Source: Verrucomicrobiota bacterium
Lineage (GTDB): Bacteria > Verrucomicrobiota > Verrucomicrobiia > Limisphaerales > UBA9464
Direction: 5' to 3'
Assembly: GCA_017309115.1 (NCBI GenBank)
Contig: JAFLEF010000013.1
Coordinates: forward strand, 1-64,000
DNA length: 64,000 nt
In this document: one piece after another, positions 9,326-18,018 of the stretch
Layout of the letters: every line of letters begins with the position of its first letter
How positions within the stretch are numbered: the stretch's first letter is position 1
Translations under genes and position numbers: made by a program
The notes under the pieces: generated by a model
Told to the model about the DNA's origin: nothing
The model's database searches: none
What the model saw: only the letters and a program-made list of their open reading frames with translations

Positions 9326-11359
9326 ATGTTGATCTTCGACCAACTCAACAAAGGCGACCAACCCCTGCGCATTCTGGCGTGGGGCTTGTTGGCCGGACTG
9401 TTGTTGTTGCTGGGGGGTCTCTGGAAGGTGCAGGTCCTGTCGGGAGCGCAGTATCGGGAGCGGCAGGAAACCCAAAGCTTCCGGACCGTTCGGGTCCCAG
9501 CCCTGCGCGGGAAAATTCTGGATCGTTCCGGACGCGAGTTCGCCGGCAACACTCCCCGTTACCGTCTAGACCTCTATCTGGACGAACTTCGGCCTCAGTT
9601 CGCCGCGGAGTACGATGTTCGACGGGCAGCTCTGGTCGCCCGGAAGAGCGCCACCAACGCGCCTCCTAAGGACACGTTCTGGGCCTGGGTCGGCCGAGGC
9701 TTTCGCAAGCCGCGCACCACGCCCCGGCTCACCATTCAAGAGATTGATCAACTGTCCCGAGCCAGCCGCTTCGCGGCCGTCAGCAACACTATCGCCGAAG
9801 TCGGCCGCCGCCTGCGCTTGCCGCTAACCCTGAGTGAACAAGCACTACACGATCACTACATCACCAAGCGTGCCTTGCCGCTGCCGATTTTGCCCAACTG
9901 CACACCGGAACAGGTAGCACTCATCACGGAGCAAAGTTGGAATCTCCCGGGCGTGGAACTCGAGCGCGTGCCCATCCGCCGTTATCCGCACGGCCACTTG
10001 GCTTCCCACGTCGTGGGACACTTGCGCCGGGACGACGATTACAACGATGAGGAAGGACGGTTCGACTATCGGATGCGGGACTTCCGCGGCGCGATGGGTC
10101 TGGAAGCCGCTTTCGATCGAGAACTGCGCGGTCAAGCCGGAGCCCGCAGCATTCTGGTGAATTCCGCCGGCTACCGACATCGGCAGGGGGAAGAGGTCAT
10201 CGCCGAACCGCAGCCCGGTCTGAACCTCATCACTACGCTGGACTTGGACCTCCAAGTCGCCGCCGAGAAGGCTTTGGGCTCCGTGGCCGGGGATGAACGG
10301 GGCGCCGTGGTGGTCATGGACCCCACGAACGGAGATGTCCTGGCCATGGCGTCGGCGCCTGACTTCGATCCCTCGGAGTTTCTGGACGGAGTCTCCGCCC
10401 AACGCTGGACCAACTTCTTCCTCGCTGAACCCGCTACGCCCATGATCAACCGGGCGACCTACGGTCAGTACGCGCCGGGTTCGACCTTCAAGATTATTGA
10501 TGCCATTGCCCTACTGGAAGCCGGGGTGGATCCGAATGCCCTCTTCCGCGTTGAACCTGATCCGACCACGCCTGGAAAGGGCCGTTACATGCTGGGCAAA
10601 CGCTCGATTCGCGACCTCGCACCGCCCGGCGAATACGACTTCCGCCGCGCCTTCATTCGGTCCAGTAACAGCTACTTTATCGACCACGGCCTCCGCCTGG
10701 GTTGGGAGAAGCTCATCGGTTGGGGCGCCAACTTCGGTCTGGGCCAACGCACCGGAATCCGACTGAACGAAGAAACCGGTGGCGACTTCCCGACGTTGGA
10801 CACGGTGCGGGAACGCGGCTGGACCGCTGGTAACATGGCCAATGTCCTCATCGGCCAGGAAATCACCCTGACCCCCCTGCAACTGGCGGTCGCGGTCAGC
10901 GCCGTGGCCAATGGCGGCAAGGTGTTCTGGCCCCGTTTGGTCGATCGGCTGGAACCCGAAAGTCCGCTCTCCGAAACGCCGGCCGTCCGTGTGCAACCGG
11001 GTCAGGTCCGCACCGAGATTCGGGCGAAAGCCCGCAACTTCGATTTGGTTCGCACCGCCATGCGCGATGACGTGCTGGATTCCGAGGGTACCGGCAAGTC
11101 CGCCCGGATGAGCGATTTCGAGATCTGCGGCAAGACCGGAACCGCCGAGATCAAGGGCTTTGGACGCAAGGACAAGGTCACTTGGTTTGCCAGCTTTGCT
11201 CCCTTTGAAGCACCGCGTTACGTGGTGATCGTCATGGTCGAGAGCGGCGCCTCCGGTGGCGGCACGTGCGCTCCGGTCGCCCGACAGATCTACGAATTTC
11301 TCCGCAATCGGGAACAAGGCCGGAGCGCCCCGCTCGCCCACCTGGGAGGTGGCCAATGA
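9326..11359 (+). CDS. mrdA: Penicillin-binding protein 2 (peptidoglycan D,D-transpeptidase)
   Basis: A 677-residue class B penicillin-binding protein that crosslinks peptidoglycan during elongation. A single N-terminal membrane helix (residues 12-28) precedes the dimerisation domain, with RVPALRGKILDRSGREFAGN near residue 55. Transpeptidase motifs are complete: the catalytic serine in STFK at 386, SSN at 446-448 and KTG at 603-605. An insert around residues 110-140 containing the WVGRGFRKPRTTPRL segment is longer than in the E. coli protein. It overlaps rodA by four bases, and PBP2 and RodA act as a complex. Confidence 0.97.
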   Translation: MLIFDQLNKGDQPLRILAWGLLAGLLLLLGGLWKVQVLSGAQYRERQETQSFRTVRVPALRGKILDRSGREFAGNTPRYRLDLYLDELRPQFAAEYDVRRAALVARKSATNAPPKDTFWAWVGRGFRKPRTTPRLTIQEIDQLSRASRFAAVSNTIAEVGRRLRLPLTLSEQALHDHYITKRALPLPILPNCTPEQVALITEQSWNLPGVELERVPIRRYPHGHLASHVVGHLRRDDDYNDEEGRFDYRMRDFRGAMGLEAAFDRELRGQAGARSILVNSAGYRHRQGEEVIAEPQPGLNLITTLDLDLQVAAEKALGSVAGDERGAVVVMDPTNGDVLAMASAPDFDPSEFLDGVSAQRWTNFFLAEPATPMINRATYGQYAPGSTFKIIDAIALLEAGVDPNALFRVEPDPTTPGKGRYMLGKRSIRDLAPPGEYDFRRAFIRSSNSYFIDHGLRLGWEKLIGWGANFGLGQRTGIRLNEETGGDFPTLDTVRERGWTAGNMANVLIGQEITLTPLQLAVAVSAVANGGKVFWPRLVDRLEPESPLSETPAVRVQPGQVRTEIRAKARNFDLVRTAMRDDVLDSEGTGKSARMSDFEICGKTGTAEIKGFGRKDKVTWFASFAPFEAPRYVVIVMVESGASGGGTCAPVARQIYEFLRNREQGRSAPLAHLGGGQ

Positions 11360-12567
11360 CCTGGGAATCCACCTTCCCCACCCGCCGCGAACGGGCGGTG
11401 GAATGGCCGCTTTGGATCGGCGTCTTGGGGCTGATGCTCATCGGCGCCGCCTTCATTTTCTCCGCCACGGGAAGTGCCGATGCCGCCGCCGGACGTCCGT
11501 GGTGGCGGTATCGGGTGATGAGCCAAATCGTGGCCTATGTCCTGGGTCTCGGGCTCGTAGCCGGGCTCTGTATCATTGATTACGCTCGGCTCGCGCGTTG
11601 GTCGCTGGTGGCCTATTGGATCTCCGTCGCCCTGCTGGTCGCCGTGGCGCTGTTCGGTGTGTCCCGCTTGGGGGCGAAGCGCTGGATCGATTTTGGGCCC
11701 ATCCAATTCCAGCCGAGTGAACTGGCCAAACTCGCCTTCCTCTTCGCCCTGGCCAACTTCCTCGCCCGCCCCCCCGGTGAACTCAATTCCCCCGCCCTCT
11801 TCGCCAAGGCGCTGGGCATGGCACTAATCCCTTTCCTGCTGATTCTGAAGCAACCCGATCTGGGATCCGCCTTGGTGTTCATGCCAGTGGCCCTGGCCAT
11901 GATGTTTGCCGCCGGCGTCCCGCGACGATTCCTGCTGCGTTTCCTGGGGTCCGGCGCTTTGGTGGTCGTGCTGCTCCTGGTGGACGTCATGTTCGCCCCG
12001 CCAGGCTGGAAATTCATCAAGCTGGAGGAGTACCAGAAGCACCGTCTTCTGGTGTACTTCGGACTCGATTTCGCCCCCAAGGGCGCAACTCCCTCGGAAC
12101 GGCTTGCCGCCCGCGCCGAGCAGGAGAAGAAGAGTTATAACGTCAAACAATCCCTCATCTCAGTCGGCAGCGGTGGGCTCGCCGGCAAGGGCTGGGGCGA
12201 GGGAACACAAAGCGCCTTGGGCTATCTGCCCCGCGCCGTTGCCCACAACGATTTCATTTTCTCCGTCATCGCTGAGGAACGGGGGTTCCTCGGCAGCCTG
12301 ACGGTTCTGACGCTCTACGCTGTGGTGCTGTTTTCCGGCATCAAGATCGCCTCCCAGGCCCGCGATCGCCTGGGCCGGCTCATCGCCGTAGGCGTCGTCA
12401 CCCTCCTGTTCACACACATTTTTGTTAATATTGGGATGAACATCAGGATGGTCCCGGTAACGGGCATTCCACTGCCCCTGCTGAGTGCAGGGGGCACCTC
12501 AGTGATCTGCTCGCTGATCGCAATCGGGATCCTCCAGAACATCCATTTGCACCGCCGTCATTATTGA
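11356..12567 (+). CDS. rodA: Rod shape-determining protein RodA (SEDS glycosyltransferase)
   Basis: A 403-residue polytopic SEDS protein that polymerises lipid II. The start is ATG 11356, inside the mrdA stop. Family marks are LGAKRWIDFGPIQFQPSE, HNDFIFSVIAEERGFLG (containing the conserved Asp of the periplasmic loop) and the C-terminal RMVPVTGIPLPLLSAGGTS. The loop between KLEEYQKHRLLVYF and GKGWGEGTQ carries an extra charged stretch (SERLAARAEQEKKSY), a modest insertion relative to enterobacterial RodA. Confidence 0.97.
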   Translation: MTWESTFPTRRERAVEWPLWIGVLGLMLIGAAFIFSATGSADAAAGRPWWRYRVMSQIVAYVLGLGLVAGLCIIDYARLARWSLVAYWISVALLVAVALFGVSRLGAKRWIDFGPIQFQPSELAKLAFLFALANFLARPPGELNSPALFAKALGMALIPFLLILKQPDLGSALVFMPVALAMMFAAGVPRRFLLRFLGSGALVVVLLLVDVMFAPPGWKFIKLEEYQKHRLLVYFGLDFAPKGATPSERLAARAEQEKKSYNVKQSLISVGSGGLAGKGWGEGTQSALGYLPRAVAHNDFIFSVIAEERGFLGSLTVLTLYAVVLFSGIKIASQARDRLGRLIAVGVVTLLFTHIFVNIGMNIRMVPVTGIPLPLLSAGGTSVICSLIAIGILQNIHLHRRHY

Positions 12568-12583
12568 CGGCCCGTACGACCCC

Positions 12584-14593
12584 ATGAGCCAGCATACTTT
12601 CAAACGCAGTCGCGGTCCGATGCGCTTCAAGCCCGCCCGCGGCCTGAGTACTCCCAAGCCCAAGGAGGCCACTCCCACCGCCACTGTTATCCTGGAGGCC
12701 CGACCGGACTCCGTGGATGAACACCTCTACGAGGATCTGATTCCCGAGGAAAAACCCTTCGACCGCCGTCGCCACGAGGCCGAGATCCGCCGCGCTGAGA
12801 ATCTCGCCGCTGGTTTGCCCGAGGACGCCCCGGAGAACTTCGATGACGAGCCGGAATCTGGCCGCGACCAGCGCTTTCGCTCGCCCAACCGCAAGACGGA
12901 GGAGGTCGAGGATCACGAACCCGAACCCGCCGAGCCCAAGCCGCGCGGCCCCGCGCCCAAAGGCTTCATCGAGAAAGCCCGTCAGGCGGTCACCGACGTG
13001 GTCAAAAAGGTTCGCAACCTGATTCAGCCCGAACCCAAAACCACCGTCGAAGTCATCATCAATGCCGAGCCGCTCGAAACCCGGGTGGCGGTCCTGATCG
13101 ATTCCCGTCTCGACGACTTCACCGTGGAACGGACCAACACCGAACGCCTCGTCGGTTCGGTGTACAAGGGCAAGGTCAAGAACCTCGAGGACGGGCTCAA
13201 GGCGGCCTTCGTGGACATCGGTTTCGAGAAGAACGCTTTCCTCCACTACTGGGACATCATGCCCAATTCCTTCGACTCCAGCGTCGAAGTGGTGGAACGC
13301 GACGACCGCCGCAAGAGCCGCAAGGACAAGCCCAAGATCACCACCAAGGACGTTCCGCGGCTTTATCCAATTGGCAGCGAAATCATCGTGCAGGTGACCA
13401 AGGGTCCCATCGGCACCAAGGGACCGCGCGTCACCACCAATCTCTCCCTTCCCGGCCGTTACCTGGTTCTCCTGCCCAATTCCGATCAATGCGGCATCAG
13501 CCGGAAAATCGAGGACCCAGCGGAACGCCAGCGTCTGAAGAAGATTCTGCGGGAACTCACCCTGCCCGACGGCATGGGCGTCATCATTCGCACCGCCGGC
13601 GAAGGCAAACTGAAGCGGTACTTCATCCGCGACCTCGCCCTGCTGCTCGAGGAATGGAAGAACGTTCAGGAAAAGATCAAGAACGACCGCGCGCCGTCGT
13701 GCGTGTTCCAGGAACCCGACCTCATCGAACGGACGGTCCGGGACTTCCTCACCGAAGATGTCAGCCGGATCATCATCGACGACAACCGGCAGTTCCAACG
13801 GGTTCGCGAACTGATCGGCCGGATCAGCCAGCGCTCCGCCAAGAAGATTGCGTTCTACAACGAGGCAGAACCGCTGTTCGACCGCTACAACGTCAGCCGC
13901 CAGTTGGAACAAGCCTTTGGCCGACAGGTCACGCTCAAGAGCGGCGGTTACCTGATTATTGACGAGACCGAGGCGCTGGTCGCCATCGACGTGAACACCG
14001 GACGCCACAAGGGCTCCCGCGATCACGATCAAAATCTGCTGAAGGTGAACCTCGAGGCAGCCGACGAAATCTGCCGTCAGCTGCGCCTGCGCAACATGGG
14101 CGGGATCATCGTGCTGGACTTCATCGACATGAAGCAGCGCAAGGATCAGCAGACGCTCTATCAGCGGATGAAGCATCATCTGAAGCGCGACCGGGCCAAG
14201 ACCCACGTGCTTCCGCTGTCGCAGCTTGGGCTGATGGAAATGACCCGTCAGCGCCACACAGAGTCCATCGCGGCCGCCATGTACGTGGACTGCCCGCACT
14301 GCCGCGGTCGGGGTGTGGTGAAGAGTCCGGAGAGCTTGAGCGTTGAGATTCAGCGCAAGCTGATGGCGATCATGAAAGCGCGTCCGCGCGACGAGAGCGA
14401 CTTCCAGATTCGCATCCACACACATCCGAGCGTGCTGGAGCGACTGCGCACCCAGGACGAGCGACTGCTGATCGAACTCGAGAAGCGGTTCTACGCAAAG
14501 CTGACCTTCCGTCCGGAGATCACCTTCCACAACGAGCAATGGCGCATCGTGAACGCCATGAACAACGAAGAACTCGGCAAGAGCGCCACCTGA
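12584..14593 (+). CDS. rng: Ribonuclease E/G family protein
   Basis: A 669-residue endoribonuclease. Residues 1 to about 150 form a highly charged, low-complexity extension (DDEPESGRDQRF, EVEDHEPEPAEPKPRG). From about residue 155 it is a normal Rng core: the S1-like region with VGSVYKGKVKNLEDGLKAAFVDIG, the DNase I-like region with LVAIDVNTGR (Asp469), and the zinc-link CPHC at 570-573. It matures rRNA and turns over mRNA. Genes for RNase G commonly follow mre genes, and here it ends the elongasome cluster. There is no long C-terminal scaffold as in E. coli RNase E. Confidence 0.95.
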   Translation: MSQHTFKRSRGPMRFKPARGLSTPKPKEATPTATVILEARPDSVDEHLYEDLIPEEKPFDRRRHEAEIRRAENLAAGLPEDAPENFDDEPESGRDQRFRSPNRKTEEVEDHEPEPAEPKPRGPAPKGFIEKARQAVTDVVKKVRNLIQPEPKTTVEVIINAEPLETRVAVLIDSRLDDFTVERTNTERLVGSVYKGKVKNLEDGLKAAFVDIGFEKNAFLHYWDIMPNSFDSSVEVVERDDRRKSRKDKPKITTKDVPRLYPIGSEIIVQVTKGPIGTKGPRVTTNLSLPGRYLVLLPNSDQCGISRKIEDPAERQRLKKILRELTLPDGMGVIIRTAGEGKLKRYFIRDLALLLEEWKNVQEKIKNDRAPSCVFQEPDLIERTVRDFLTEDVSRIIIDDNRQFQRVRELIGRISQRSAKKIAFYNEAEPLFDRYNVSRQLEQAFGRQVTLKSGGYLIIDETEALVAIDVNTGRHKGSRDHDQNLLKVNLEAADEICRQLRLRNMGGIIVLDFIDMKQRKDQQTLYQRMKHHLKRDRAKTHVLPLSQLGLMEMTRQRHTESIAAAMYVDCPHCRGRGVVKSPESLSVEIQRKLMAIMKARPRDESDFQIRIHTHPSVLERLRTQDERLLIELEKRFYAKLTFRPEITFHNEQWRIVNAMNNEELGKSAT

Positions 14594-14603
14594 AATCCGT
14601 TCT

Positions 14604-14632
14604 GACGGGCGGCTCACATCGAGCCGCCCGTC
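14604..14632 (+). terminator. Strong hairpin after the RNase E/G gene
   Basis: A perfect 12-base-pair stem (GACGGGCGGCTC at 14604-14615 with its complement at 14621-14632) with a five-base loop, starting 11 bases after the stop codon. It is followed by TTTG only, so the uridine tract is weak, but the position at the end of a long same-strand cluster makes transcription termination the best reading. Confidence 0.8.
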
Positions 14633-14753
14633 TTTGCCGCTTGCCGCTTACAAAGTTCGAAGTACTTCGCATCGAAGGCAGTCACCATTTCCTGCGACAT
14701 CCGAATGGTGGGTCTTGATGGCCAGACGATAGGAAATTGCGTTCGGCACTAAC

Positions 14754-15494
14754 ATGACCCGCACCCAAAAGATCCTCGTGAGCGGGCTGGCGCTGTTGGC
14801 ACTCGCGTTCCTTTTCGTCGTGGGGATCTTCTTGGTCGGGCCATTTCTGCAACGATCGATCTTCTATCCCAAGCCTCAGACTCTCCCGCCCGTCGTGGCC
14901 GAAACCACCCCTGAACTGCTCGCCCGGTTGGGTTCGCTTCTGGAGACAAACGCTCCCTCCGTCGCCAGAGCGCTCCAGCCAGGACTATCGCTAGATCAGA
15001 TCGCTGCCTTGGAGTCGGAAGGCGGGTTTCGGCTGACTGAAGATCTCAGGGCGCTTTATCGATGGCACAACGGCGTGGCGACGAACAGCTCGCTCGGCTT
15101 GCTACCAGGGCACCACTTTCCCCCACTCGACGAACAGGTGAGAGAACGCGCCCGCGTTCGTACTCAAGTGGCCTCGTCCACAGTCGCCCAACGCGCGTTC
15201 TATGCGATGTTTACCGGCCATCGAACCGACTGGTTGGAGTTGTTTCCCGACGGCGCCGGAGATGGCTACTTCTTCGATCCGCACCGTTCCGAAGCAGAGG
15301 GATCGTTCTTTTATCACCTTGCCGAAGAGGGCTACTACGTCTGGTTTCCCTCATTTGGAAACTTCCTGAGCGGCGTCATCGAGGGTTACGAGACCGGGGT
15401 GATCAAGGCCTCCACGGACGGTTCCAGCTTCGATCAGGATCACGACCGCTCCGAGAAGATATGGCAGCGACTGGCAACAATGAGCGCTGAGTAG
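14754..15494 (+). CDS. SMI1/KNR4-like domain protein with membrane anchor
   Basis: A 246-residue protein. Residues 8-29 form a membrane anchor or uncleaved signal (ILVSGLALLALAFLFVVGIFLVG). The remainder matches the SMI1/KNR4 pattern: IAALESEGGFRLTEDLRALYRWHNGV near residue 85, DWLELFPDGAGDGYFFDP near 160, and VWFPSFGNFLSGVIEGYETG near 200. In bacteria this superfamily often serves as immunity proteins of polymorphic toxins, though free-standing members are common. No toxin gene is adjacent, so an immunity role is not supported by context here. Confidence 0.85.
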   Translation: MTRTQKILVSGLALLALAFLFVVGIFLVGPFLQRSIFYPKPQTLPPVVAETTPELLARLGSLLETNAPSVARALQPGLSLDQIAALESEGGFRLTEDLRALYRWHNGVATNSSLGLLPGHHFPPLDEQVRERARVRTQVASSTVAQRAFYAMFTGHRTDWLELFPDGAGDGYFFDPHRSEAEGSFFYHLAEEGYYVWFPSFGNFLSGVIEGYETGVIKASTDGSSFDQDHDRSEKIWQRLATMSAE

Positions 15495-15555
15495 TTTCCC
15501 GCGTAGAACGAAACTTGGGCGGATCCTGAGTGGCAATCGCAGGTGGTATGACTGG

Positions 15556-15826
15556 ACGATGAACACCGAAAAGCTCACTCGGCAGGCCATCCGCCTGGCC
15601 CAGCGCGAGAGCCGCAAGCGTGGACGTCCTCTCACCAAGGAAGAGGTGCTCAAGTTGCGCGTACAGACTGTCGATCCCTGGGTGCGGGTGCTGCTGACGC
15701 TCACTGGAGTGGCCTTGGCCGGTCTCGGTATCTGGTCGATGGCGTCGGAAGCCAGTGGGCCAGGCATCGCCTTGTTGCTTTTCGGAATCCTGACCCTGGG
15801 CGCCTCAATCGTCGGTTGAAGAAAGC
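15556..15826 (+). repeat. Direct repeat, copy 1 of about 270 bases
   Basis: Bases here match 17261-17533 with only a few substitutions, including at synonymous sites, over the whole small membrane protein gene and a few flanking bases. The two copies lie 1.7 kb apart in the same orientation and bracket the HEAT-repeat gene. Confidence 0.9.
15559..15819 (+). CDS. Small membrane protein, nonsense-shortened duplicate
   Basis: An 86-residue protein with a basic N-terminal half (RQAIRLAQRESRKRGRPLTKEE) and two hydrophobic segments (residues 46-60 and 68-84). It is a near-identical copy of the gene at 17264-17590. Here the codon matching Trp87 of the other copy is TGA instead of TGG, which removes the last 22 residues; the homology continues for a short distance after the stop, which shows that this is the shortened copy. 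Function unknown. Confidence 0.65.
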   Translation: MNTEKLTRQAIRLAQRESRKRGRPLTKEEVLKLRVQTVDPWVRVLLTLTGVALAGLGIWSMASEASGPGIALLLFGILTLGASIVG

Positions 15827-15936
15827 CCATCGAAGCCACTAAGATTGTTCTCGAGAAGTGACGCTTGCCCAAATCAGGCTGGTGTTGCTGCCGATACCAA
15901 ATTCCTGCGAAGTGATGTGGATTGAGATCGGGCAAA

Positions 15937-17154
15937 ATGAGGAAACCCACCATCATTGTTTTGGCGGCCGTGGTATCCGTCACAATTCTCTGCATTTCAT
16001 GGAGGGTTTCTGGGGCGAGCGAACCGGCGTATGATGGGAAGCGGATTTCGATTTGGCTCGATGAGTTATCGAGGGTGGATCCGGGACTCTGGCCTTTGGA
16101 GGGGGTGGAGCAGTTGAAGGCAGTCCGCACCATGGGAACAAATGCCATTCCGTGGCTGCTGCAGGAGCATAGGCGGGCACAAAGTAAGAGCGACTGGAGG
16201 CTGGAACTGAACCGGCTTTTGATGGACCAGCAGGCAATAAGATTCCGCTTTCTGGATCGCTATGGCCGCCATAGGCGCGCCACGGTCGGCTTCTCGGCAT
16301 TGGGAGAATTGGCCCAGCCGGCCATCCCGGAGCTATTGTCGATGGTCGACGCGAAGGACCCGACACCTGTAGTCAGATCTCTGGCTGCCATAGGATTCGA
16401 AGCAATGCCCGCGTTGAAATCATGCCTGACAAATTTAAGCCCTTACACCAATCGGCAGGGAGTCTTTGTCGTCATTCCTGGGGAGACCATTCGTGCGATC
16501 TTCCTCTTTTCCCCAATTTGTCGAATGCGCCCTAAGACCAGTGTGGCCGCCTTGTTTCCAGAGATAGAAGCGTGGGCTCTCCAAACAACCAATCAGGACG
16601 CCCAATCCAGTGCTCGGTTTTTTCTGGATTCCTGGCAGCCCGAGCGTGGGTCGACGACAAACACGCCGATCGCGCCAGATTCCAAACCTCCGGATGTTGC
16701 TCCGGATGAAGTCAACAGCCTGACGGGCGAGCACGTTATCCGAATCGCGCAACAGCAGGCGTTGCTTAAAGGTTTGGACAATCGGGAGGTTGCTTTCGCT
16801 GCGTATGACACGAACTCAACGACCTGGTGGGTCGGGATAAAATCCAAAACTGAAGATCCGCTGTCCCTGGCGACCGTTGGTATTTCGAAAGACGGAGAGA
16901 AAGTTACCTACTTGCCCCCGGGGCATAAGATTACCGCCGTAGAAGCCGGTGAGCTTTCCAAGAGAGCGGTCAAATCCAAGGCAGGAGGCACCGAATTTGT
17001 GGTCACCTATTCCAGAAAACAGGGCGACATTTGGTTTGTTGGCATAAAGGTGGATCCTCGAATTTATGGCGGTGGATCCCAATCCGAAGTTCGGCTTGGT
17101 CCAACCGGACGTCTAATCTCGGTGACGAGGACGACGAGTGGTCCTCGCCTGTGA
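15937..17154 (+). CDS. HEAT-repeat protein with signal anchor
   Basis: A 405-residue protein when started at ATG 15937; a TTG at 15922 would add five residues. Residues 5-25 form a hydrophobic export signal (IIVLAAVVSVTILCISWRV). YDGKRISIWLDELS near residue 31 is followed by helical repeats of HEAT type (LKAVRTMGTNAIPWLLQEH, ALGELAQPAIPELLSMV, SLAAIGFEAMPALKSCL). The last third is a beta-rich region with two similar 'VAFAAYDTNSTTWWVGIKSK' and 'VVTYSRKQGDIWFVGIK' segments, suggesting an internal duplication. Likely exported; function unknown. It lies between the two copies of the small membrane protein gene. Confidence 0.8.
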   Translation: MRKPTIIVLAAVVSVTILCISWRVSGASEPAYDGKRISIWLDELSRVDPGLWPLEGVEQLKAVRTMGTNAIPWLLQEHRRAQSKSDWRLELNRLLMDQQAIRFRFLDRYGRHRRATVGFSALGELAQPAIPELLSMVDAKDPTPVVRSLAAIGFEAMPALKSCLTNLSPYTNRQGVFVVIPGETIRAIFLFSPICRMRPKTSVAALFPEIEAWALQTTNQDAQSSARFFLDSWQPERGSTTNTPIAPDSKPPDVAPDEVNSLTGEHVIRIAQQQALLKGLDNREVAFAAYDTNSTTWWVGIKSKTEDPLSLATVGISKDGEKVTYLPPGHKITAVEAGELSKRAVKSKAGGTEFVVTYSRKQGDIWFVGIKVDPRIYGGGSQSEVRLGPTGRLISVTRTTSGPRL

Positions 17155-17186
17155 GCCACAAATCGAAGCCTGCCTGCCCCCCAAAA

Positions 17187-17209
17187 AATCTGCGTCAATC
17201 TGCGGTTAA
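17187..17209. repeat. Dispersed ATCTGCG-type element
   Basis: AATCTGCGTCAATCTGCGGT with flanking A/T bases. It matches the elements at 1756, 58451 and 58559. A single copy sits here between the HEAT-repeat gene and the second copy of the small membrane protein gene. Confidence 0.6.
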
Positions 17210-17260
17210 ACAGCGACCAACGACCTTCCCCAACCTGAACCAGATTGTTGATCGAGTGGA

Positions 17261-17533
17261 ACGATGAACACCGAAAAGCTCACTCGGCAGGCCATCCGCC
17301 TCGCCCAGCGCGAGAGCCGAAAACGTGGACGTCCTCTCACCAAGGAAGAGGTGCTCAAGTTGCGCGTACAGACTGTCGATCCCTGGGTGCGGGTGCTGCT
17401 GACGCTCACTGGAGTGGCCTTGGCCGGTCTCGGTATCTGGTCGATGGCGTCGGAAGCCAGTGGGCCAGGCATCGCCTTGTTGCTTTTCGGAATCCTGACC
17501 CTGGGCGCCTCAATCGTAGGTTGGAGAAAGTCC
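17261..17533 (+). repeat. Direct repeat, copy 2 of about 270 bases
   Basis: Partner of 15556-15826. The match fades just after the position of the nonsense codon in copy 1. Confidence 0.9.
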
Positions 17534-17590
17534 CTCGAAGCCGCCTTCAATGGCGTTGATCCCCTCTCGTTCCTTGACGGTTCCTGCTGA
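17264..17590 (+). CDS. Small membrane protein, full-length copy
   Basis: A 108-residue protein with the same basic N-terminal half and two hydrophobic segments as the gene at 15559, plus a tail WRKSLEAAFNGVDPLSFL. The helix pair with a charged N terminus suggests an inner-membrane protein with the N terminus in the cytoplasm. It is the longer and presumably ancestral form of the pair. Function unknown. Confidence 0.7.
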   Translation: MNTEKLTRQAIRLAQRESRKRGRPLTKEEVLKLRVQTVDPWVRVLLTLTGVALAGLGIWSMASEASGPGIALLLFGILTLGASIVGWRKSLEAAFNGVDPLSFLDGSC

Positions 17591-18018
17591 GTGGGGAGCC
17601 AATGACCAGCAAAACCACCCGCCGTTGGCCAATGGGTTTGGTCTGCTGGGCGTTGGGGCGAGTTCAAACCTCCTTCCGGTTTTTGGGCGTTCCAGATTCA
17701 AACTTCCCCCTCCGCGGCCTCCGCGCCCTCCGCGGGAAACACCTTCCCCATTCCCAGTTACCGGCCAGCCAGGAGTGCATTGGGCAGACGGACGTTTCGG
17801 GGTTGCCCAGCGCTCCGCCGCCTAAAGGCGGGACTCCGAACCTGCGAACCTGCGAACTGGGGCTCGCCGCGCATTCGGAGTTGCCGGGAAGTCGGGATCG
17901 ATTGGACATTCCGCCGAAGAAGTATCTCGAAAAACAGGATTGTTCGTTCACCATTCCTTCGAGCCACACAATTCCCGCCCCACGAATGACCCGGGACAAC
18001 CGTTCAAGCCCAAATCCC
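17591..18018. other. Non-coding region with a REP-like element
   Basis: This 428-base stretch separates the small membrane protein gene from the prepilin-like gene. The prepilin reading frame stays open through it, but its translation is atypical and the leader peptide fixes the start at 18019. At 17814-17841 it holds a hairpin element of the form CCGCCTAAAGGCGGGACTCC, matching the one at 37861-37887, followed by three tandem units of the type CTGCGAAC (from about 17841). Confidence 0.55.

Noticed and set aside
12443-14617. A 724-codon open frame on the minus strand opposite RNase E/G
   Set aside because: It mirrors a long, clearly coding GC-rich gene and has a composition without known domains. 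High GC third positions create such antisense frames.
14754-15494. Immunity role of the SMI1/KNR4-like protein
   Set aside because: No toxin, secretion marker or cassette repeats lie next to it, so the common immunity label is not supported here.
17602-18018. Longer N terminus of the first prepilin-like protein
   Set aside because: A 139-residue extension before the GFTLIELL site contradicts prepilin processing; the region carries repeats instead.
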